Assembly: GCA_001771235.1 (NCBI GenBank)
Contig: METF01000117.1
Location: 2,460 to 12,345 of the forward strand
Reading direction: 5' to 3'
From: Candidatus Zhuqueibacterota bacterium RBG_16_48_16
GTDB lineage: Bacteria > Zhuqueibacterota > Zhuqueibacteria > Residuimicrobiales > Sediminimicrobiaceae
Length of the DNA stretch: 9,886 bases
The notes below the pieces were generated by a model that saw only the letters and a list, made by a program, of their open reading frames with translations, was not told the DNA's origin and did no database searches. This document shows, one piece after another, positions 6,241-9,886 of this stretch; position 1 is the first letter of the stretch; the number at the start of each line of letters is the position of its first letter. The position numbers and the translations under genes were made by a program.

Positions 6241-7392
6241 TTACTCTTTCAATGCCGCCAGTTTGCGGCGAAGAATATCGTTGACGGATTTTGGATTCGC
6301 TTTTCCGCCGGTAGCCCGCATAATCTGTCCGACAAAAAATCCGATCAGCTTATCTTTGCCGCCTAAAAACGCCTTGACCTCGCCGGGATGGTCCGAAAGA
6401 ATTTTGTCGATCACGGTTTCAATGGAGCCGCTGTCACTGATCTGCTGCAATCCCTCTTCTTCAACGATTTCTTTCGGCGGTTTTGCCGTTCTTAAAACCA
6501 GGTCGAATACTTTTTTGGCCATGTTGCCGCTGAGGGTATTGTCGCCGACCATTTCAAGAATTTCGGCCAGGTAGCGGGGAGTAACCGCGAGTTGGCGGAC
6601 ATCCTGCCCCGTCTCTTTCACAGCTCGCAGAACTTCGCCCATGACCCAGTTGCTGGCGCTCTTTTTATCCTCGACTGTTGCGGCGACCTGTTCATAATAT
6701 TCGGCAACTGCCAAATCATCCGTTAAAACGGCCGCGTCGTATTCCGGCAACTGGTATTTCTCGATAAAGCGTTTCTTTTTCGCGTCGGGAAGCTCGGGCA
6801 AAAGCTTGCTGATGTCATCGATCCATTCCCGGCTCACCTCCAGCGGAACCAGGTCGGGCTCGGGAAAATAGCGGTAATCGTGAGACTCTTCCTTGCTCCT
6901 CATGGGTTCGACGGCGTTGTTCGCCGCATCCCACAAAAGGGTTTGCTGCGCAATTTCGCCGCCTTCCTTGAGCACACGAATCTGCCTTTCGATCTCGACC
7001 TCCAGCGCTTTTTCCACAGCGGAAAAAGAGTTCATATTTTTCAATTCGGTCTTGACGCCGAGTGCCTTCGAGCCGACCGGCCGGACGGAGACGTTGGCAT
7101 CGCAGCGCAGGCTGCCTTCTTCCATGTTGCCGTCGCTGATGCCCAGGTAGCGGACGATCTGGCGCATCCGGTACAGGTAGTTGCAGGCTTCTTTTGGCGT
7201 GCGCAGCTCCGGCTCGCTGACGATCTCCAACAGCGGCACACCGCACCTGTTGACGTCGATGAGCGTCTCGTGCTTTGATACATAAGCCTCGGCGTGCATG
7301 GATTTGCCCGCATCTTCCTCTAGATGAATTCTGTGAATGCGGATGTCGCGTTCTTGTCCGTTTTCACTGGCGATGGTCAGCCTGCCGTTCAC
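6241..7392 (-). CDS. gatB: Asp/Glu-tRNA amidotransferase subunit B, C-terminal part (frameshifted from the N-terminal part)
   Basis: 383 codons from an internal GTG (7390-7392), which is not a natural start. It carries nearly all of GatB after the first 96 or so residues: IHLEEDAGK, the DVNRCGVPLLEIVSEPEL block, GNMEEGSLRCDANVSVRP, KTELKNMNSF, HDYRYFPEPDL, then the helical cradle and the YqeY-like tail ending LRRKLAALKE. GatB phosphorylates and amidates mischarged Glu-tRNA(Gln) or Asp-tRNA(Asn), with ammonia from GatA. Family homology continues upstream of the GTG in this frame (QFEEPFC, about 7393-7413), then moves to another frame at CC 7413-7414. Joined to 7389-7691, the gene would encode about 483 residues, normal for GatB. 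A sequencing error is the simplest explanation, since the rest is intact. Confidence 0.93.
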   Translation of the reverse strand: MNGRLTIASENGQERDIRIHRIHLEEDAGKSMHAEAYVSKHETLIDVNRCGVPLLEIVSEPELRTPKEACNYLYRMRQIVRYLGISDGNMEEGSLRCDANVSVRPVGSKALGVKTELKNMNSFSAVEKALEVEIERQIRVLKEGGEIAQQTLLWDAANNAVEPMRSKEESHDYRYFPEPDLVPLEVSREWIDDISKLLPELPDAKKKRFIEKYQLPEYDAAVLTDDLAVAEYYEQVAATVEDKKSASNWVMGEVLRAVKETGQDVRQLAVTPRYLAEILEMVGDNTLSGNMAKKVFDLVLRTAKPPKEIVEEEGLQQISDSGSIETVIDKILSDHPGEVKAFLGGKDKLIGFFVGQIMRATGGKANPKSVNDILRRKLAALKE

Positions 7393-7691
7393 GCAAAAAG
7401 GCTCTTCGAATTGGATATCTGGTATCCCTTGGGCAGATCGGGATAAAAGTAGTTTTTACGCGCAAAAATGGATTTGTGGTTGATCGTACTATTCGTCGCC
7501 AGCGCCAGCATAATCGCACAATCCACAACTTTCTTATTGAGCACGGGCAAAACACCGGGCAATCCGAGACAAATCGGGCACACCTGGGTGTTGCCCTCGG
7601 CGCCGAATTGCGTGCTGCAATGGCAGAATATTTTCGAGTTTGTCAATAAGTGAATGTGTACTTCAAGTCCGATGACGGGCTCGTATTTCAT
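7389..7691 (-). CDS. gatB: Asp/Glu-tRNA amidotransferase subunit B, N-terminal part (truncated by frameshift)
   Basis: 100 codons holding the true GatB start. The ATG at 7689-7691 has AGGA about 8 nt upstream, and the protein opens YEPVIGLEVHIHLLT as in the family. Four cysteines, Cys23, Cys25, Cys38 and Cys41 (FCHCSTQFG, VCPICLGLPG), form the zinc site seen in many GatB proteins. ARKNYFYPDLPKGYQIS follows at about 78-94, after which the frame departs from the family (NSKSLFA) and stops at TGA 7389-7391. Adding one C at 7413-7414 restores QFEEPFCVNGRL and joins the downstream frame. It is the first gene of the apparent gatB-efp-accB-accC-gcvH run; gatC and gatA are not adjacent. Confidence 0.93.
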   Translation of the reverse strand: MKYEPVIGLEVHIHLLTNSKIFCHCSTQFGAEGNTQVCPICLGLPGVLPVLNKKVVDCAIMLALATNSTINHKSIFARKNYFYPDLPKGYQISNSKSLFA

Positions 7692-7893
7692 CTTCTGATC
7701 CTGTGCTTGACCTTTTTATTAGGCGATTTTTCTGTTTTGTTGATTTTTAACAGTTTTTTCAAAACCTTATTCTTGAGCAATTTTATTAACTCGTTCTACA
7801 AGCTGTCTGATATCTTTATTGCAGGAAGATGAGAGCTGATTTTTTAGGTGCCACAAACTCTTCAAGGATTTCATCCTTTGTATATTTTTCGCT
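7692..7893. other. AT-rich gap with possible gene remnant and small hairpin
   Basis: Two overlapping minus-strand frames look protein-like but lack good starts. One, in frame with the upstream gene after its stop, gives a short acidic stretch ending at 7816. The other gives 35 codons from an ATG at 7872-7874 (MKSLKSLWHLKNQ to VNKIAQE, stop 7767-7769). They could be two pieces of one decayed gene or chance. A perfect 6-bp hairpin, AAGGAT (7864-7869) with ATCCTT (7873-7878), lies 15 nt after the upstream gene's stop and may weakly terminate on the plus strand, where TGTATATTTTT follows. I find no convincing promoter for gatB here. Confidence 0.35.
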
Positions 7894-8382
7894 TTAATTG
7901 AACAGAAACGGTCTAACAAATGAAATCATGCGATCTAATTCATTCTTGTTGTGTCTTATGAGATCATGTTCCCACATTGTTCGTGTATTGTCTGCGCAAT
8001 CTTGAGAAAGGGCTTTTCCTATATCTTCATAACTTCTTCTAAGGTTGCTTCTTAAATTTTCCGGTTCAGATAGCGCACCTAGAATGAATACTCTGTTGAC
8101 AAGTGGTTTTGGAATTTCCATCTGGATTTGAAGTAATCGTTCCTCCACTTGATTATCGAAATCAACAATCAAAAGAATGCTTCTTTTAGAGAATCTTTGC
8201 ATTTCACGGACATGGACACTTTTAAACTCATTGATGACTCTTATCCAACCGCCAACGACAGGTAATACTTGAATAGCGCGTTCATTGAGAGCAGGATTAA
8301 GAAGGAATCCATTTGCGATCTGGCGGTTTGGATCGTCTTCTGGTAATATAAGAAGGTGCTGTTCATACTTATTTGGGCTCAT
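7894..8382 (-). CDS. Small acidic protein partnered with an AAA ATPase; Toprim-like motifs (candidate nuclease subunit)
   Basis: 162 residues, no signal peptide or membrane segment. I do not recognise a named family. The layout recalls a Toprim-type fold: strand LLILPEDD (10-17, Glu15, Asp16, Asp17), VLPVVGGW (39-46), strand ILLIVDFDN with Asp74 and Asp76, then VNRVFILGALSEPENLR with Glu106 and Glu108. A first acidic residue after a beta strand followed by DxD after another strand is the Toprim signature in OLD-type nucleases. The tail has a conserved-looking WEHDLIRHN at 136-144. The ATG (8380-8382) overlaps the ATPase gene by 14 nt, and GGAG lies 9 nt before it, so the two are probably made together as partners. 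The nuclease role is inference. Confidence 0.8.
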   Translation of the reverse strand: MSPNKYEQHLLILPEDDPNRQIANGFLLNPALNERAIQVLPVVGGWIRVINEFKSVHVREMQRFSKRSILLIVDFDNQVEERLLQIQMEIPKPLVNRVFILGALSEPENLRSNLRRSYEDIGKALSQDCADNTRTMWEHDLIRHNKNELDRMISFVRPFLFN

Positions 8383-9487
8383 TGCTTATATCTCCACGGA
8401 TCAAGGCATCAACAAGGTCTCCCGTAATGGAGATATCGTTGAGCAACCTTACTGTGGTCGGCTCCAAATGGCTTTTTCGATCAAGTACTAATGTGTTTTC
8501 ATTTGAAAATCTTCGGATCGCTTCAGGGTTATGAGATGTTACTATAATTTGACTATTGCCACTAAATGAACGTCGCAGTGATGTAACAAATTGCCCGACT
8601 TCTGACAAGGTGAGATAGTTGTCAGGTTCATCCCAAAAGCAAAAAAGGGGACCGTAGAATTTGTTAGCGGCCAGTACGACAGCGCAAAGAAAAAAACATT
8701 TCTCACCGTCGGCTAAATCTCTAAAGTATACATTCAGATTCGCACTATGCTCTTCAAATCCAACAATTATGCTCTTGGATTCTTTTCCAATATGTTCATT
8801 TTGAAAATCTCTGATGTCAGGCATAACTTCTCGCAGATGTTTCTCAAGATGCGTGTAGGCGGCAGGATAGCGACTCAGTAACCCAGTGAACCACTCCGCA
8901 AAGTTTGAACCATCTCGCTCTGGCTCCAACGTCTCGCCATTGGATTCTCCAGTCATAAGACTTGGGATTGGAGCTAAAATGATAGTGCGAGCAAGCCAGG
9001 TCTTGAAAAGATGGAGCGGATCCGTTTCTGATTGTTCCTGAATGAGTGGAAGGGCAACAAGATGCCAGTCCACCAGGAACTGGGCCTCGCGCTTTTGCGG
9101 ACCGGTGTGAAGACTGACTTGGGCTTCTTGCCTGGAATAAATTGGATTTCCGGCAACTATTAATTGCTCTTCGGAAACTCGAAGCTCTTTGAATTTTTCC
9201 GGCAACTCCAGGGCGAGGACATATTTATATAATCTTTCCGCAAGCAATACTTCAATTTCAAATCGAATCGGGACATCAGATCTTCCGCGAGCAAAATCTT
9301 TCGACTGAACGAGCCTGCCAACTCTATTTTCTCCTCGACCAATGTTTTGCAGTATCTCTAAGGCAAAAGCAATAGTGGATTTGCCGGTACCGTTCTTTCC
9401 AATCAAGAGGCCGGATGGCATCTCTTTAATGGGCAATTCAAAGTTTTCCAGGCATCTAAAGTTGTGCACATAAAATCTTTGTATCAT
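8369..9487 (-). CDS. OLD-like AAA/ABC-type ATPase, candidate defence protein
   Basis: 372 residues. It opens IQRFYVHNFRCLENFELPI, the usual start of AAA_15/AAA_21 (OLD/RecF-like) ATPases. Walker A is GKNGTGKS (30-37), the ABC-type signature is LADGE (258-262), Walker B is FCFWDEPDN with Asp286 and Glu287, and the switch His319 lies in VTSHNPEAI. All ATPase elements are therefore intact. There is no C-terminal Toprim domain, unlike single-chain OLD proteins; the overlapping downstream gene may supply it. The ATG (9485-9487) overlaps the preceding stop (ATGA), and AAAGGA lies about 11 nt upstream. Related ATPases act in Gabija, Septu, retron and OLD-type anti-phage systems. Placement next to a toxin-antitoxin locus suits a mobile or defence island. 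Confidence 0.9.
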   Translation of the reverse strand: MIQRFYVHNFRCLENFELPIKEMPSGLLIGKNGTGKSTIAFALEILQNIGRGENRVGRLVQSKDFARGRSDVPIRFEIEVLLAERLYKYVLALELPEKFKELRVSEEQLIVAGNPIYSRQEAQVSLHTGPQKREAQFLVDWHLVALPLIQEQSETDPLHLFKTWLARTIILAPIPSLMTGESNGETLEPERDGSNFAEWFTGLLSRYPAAYTHLEKHLREVMPDIRDFQNEHIGKESKSIIVGFEEHSANLNVYFRDLADGEKCFFLCAVVLAANKFYGPLFCFWDEPDNYLTLSEVGQFVTSLRRSFSGNSQIIVTSHNPEAIRRFSNENTLVLDRKSHLEPTTVRLLNDISITGDLVDALIRGDISNEPK

Positions 9488-9720
9488 AGTAAAATAATTC
9501 CTTTTCTCGATATAATACCGTGAATGGGAAGCGATTCATAAGAGTTCGTCGTATATCCGGTTCCCTCTATCGGATATCGATGTTTTGCTTCGCACACACG
9601 CTTCATCGCGTTTTCAAACTCTGCCAAATAAGCCGCACCAAGTCCTGGCTGCTTTGACTCGTAGAATGCGACTGATTCAAGGTGTTCAGTCTCGGCTGCC
9701 GGATGGAATAAGTAACTCAT
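9484..9720 (-). CDS. RelE/ParE-type toxin, apparently frameshifted and truncated
   Basis: 78 codons as it stands. Residues 1-54 fit the ParE-like family well: YLFHPAAETEHLESVAFYES, then AYLAEFENAMKRV, then HRYPIEGT. After this the frame gives no family match (GYTTNSYESLPIHG) and stops at 9484. The +1 frame from about 9556-9560 reads DIRRTLMNRFPFTVLYREKE, the expected ParE continuation, so one extra base (or four) has probably been gained in the CCGG there. That frame runs to a TAG at 9456-9458, inside the ATPase gene, and still lacks the usual C-terminal AVAH/RRP end. The toxin is therefore likely inactive or remodelled. Its start overlaps the antitoxin stop by 4 nt (9717-9720), typical of such pairs. 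Confidence 0.8.
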   Translation of the reverse strand: MSYLFHPAAETEHLESVAFYESKQPGLGAAYLAEFENAMKRVCEAKHRYPIEGTGYTTNSYESLPIHGIISRKGIILL

Positions 9721-9886
9721 CGTAGTAGAGCCTGAGCTTTACGTCTGACCTCTTCAGCAGAAATAGGTTGGACAGTGCCCGCATCTAGTTCCCTTGCGCG
9801 GAGCTGCGCCTCTATTAACCAATCCTCTACTATTTCGGATTCAGTAAGTATCTCGAGACTCAGCAATAGCTTCTGTGCCAGCTTCG
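9717..9886 (-). CDS. Addiction-module antitoxin, C-terminal part (5' end outside window)
   Basis: The last 55 codons and stop of a gene that continues past the right edge. The frame reads KLLLSLEILTESEIVEDW, then LIEAQLRARELDAGTVQPIS and AEEVRRKAQALLR. This matches the small putative addiction-module component family (TIGR02574-like) that typically precedes RelE/ParE-type toxins: a helical ESL segment, an acidic EEEIEEAW-like stretch, a RxxELDxG segment and a final AEEVxxxxRALL. In that family the protein is taken to neutralise the toxin encoded just downstream, and here the toxin ATG overlaps its TGA. The promoter of the operon lies outside the window. Confidence 0.85.
   Translation of the reverse strand, partial: KLAQKLLLSLEILTESEIVEDWLIEAQLRARELDAGTVQPISAEEVRRKAQALLR

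Noticed and set aside
7650..7832. 60-codon hydrophobic plus-strand frame
   Set aside because: It overlaps the start of gatB on the opposite strand, has no ribosome binding site, and its hydrophobicity reflects the T-rich gap.
1..9886. CRISPR arrays, tRNA or rRNA genes, insertion sequences
   Set aside because: I saw no regularly spaced repeats, no cloverleaf with a T-loop, no rRNA-like sequence and no transposase frame.

Overview
The window looks like chromosomal DNA from a Gram-negative bacterium of the FCB superphylum (Bacteroidota, Calditrichota, KSB1 and relatives). The basis is a clear PorV/PorQ-family outer-membrane protein, a secreted M6-peptidase-like protein beside it, and one Bacteroidota-style promoter candidate. 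The exact phylum cannot be fixed by eye. Every gene I can support lies on the minus strand, so transcription runs from right to left.

Right end (about 9886 to 7894): an accessory module in tight order. It holds the end of an addiction-module antitoxin, a RelE/ParE-type toxin whose reading frame is broken, an OLD-like AAA/ABC-type ATPase, and a small acidic protein with Toprim-like acidic motifs. All junctions overlap (4, 4 and 14 nt). The ATPase plus small protein is a candidate two-gene defence system and is the best lead for something undescribed. A gap of about 200 nt with no convincing gene follows.

Middle (7691 to 3221): a housekeeping run gatB, efp, accB, accC, gcvH. It links Gln/Asn-tRNA amidation, translation elongation, the first half of acetyl-CoA carboxylase and a lipoyl carrier protein. 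gatB is split by an apparent single-base loss near 7413. gcvH is joined to accC by a 4-nt ATGA overlap and is not beside other glycine-cleavage genes.

Between gcvH and the next gene there are about 690 nt without a credible protein gene. This stretch holds an extended -10 promoter candidate, a perfect hairpin, a long imperfect palindrome of a repeat-like kind, and a multi-stem RNA candidate ending in a U-tract about 65 nt before the porV-like gene.

Left end (2529 to 1): a PorV/PorQ-family gene with its own terminator, a 283-nt gap with another palindromic element, and the first 382 codons of a secreted M6-peptidase-like protein. In that protein the HExxH zinc motif is replaced by LLMGS, which suggests a pseudoenzyme that kept the fold. 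The porV-like gene and this exported protein may act together in type IX-related export, but that is inference.
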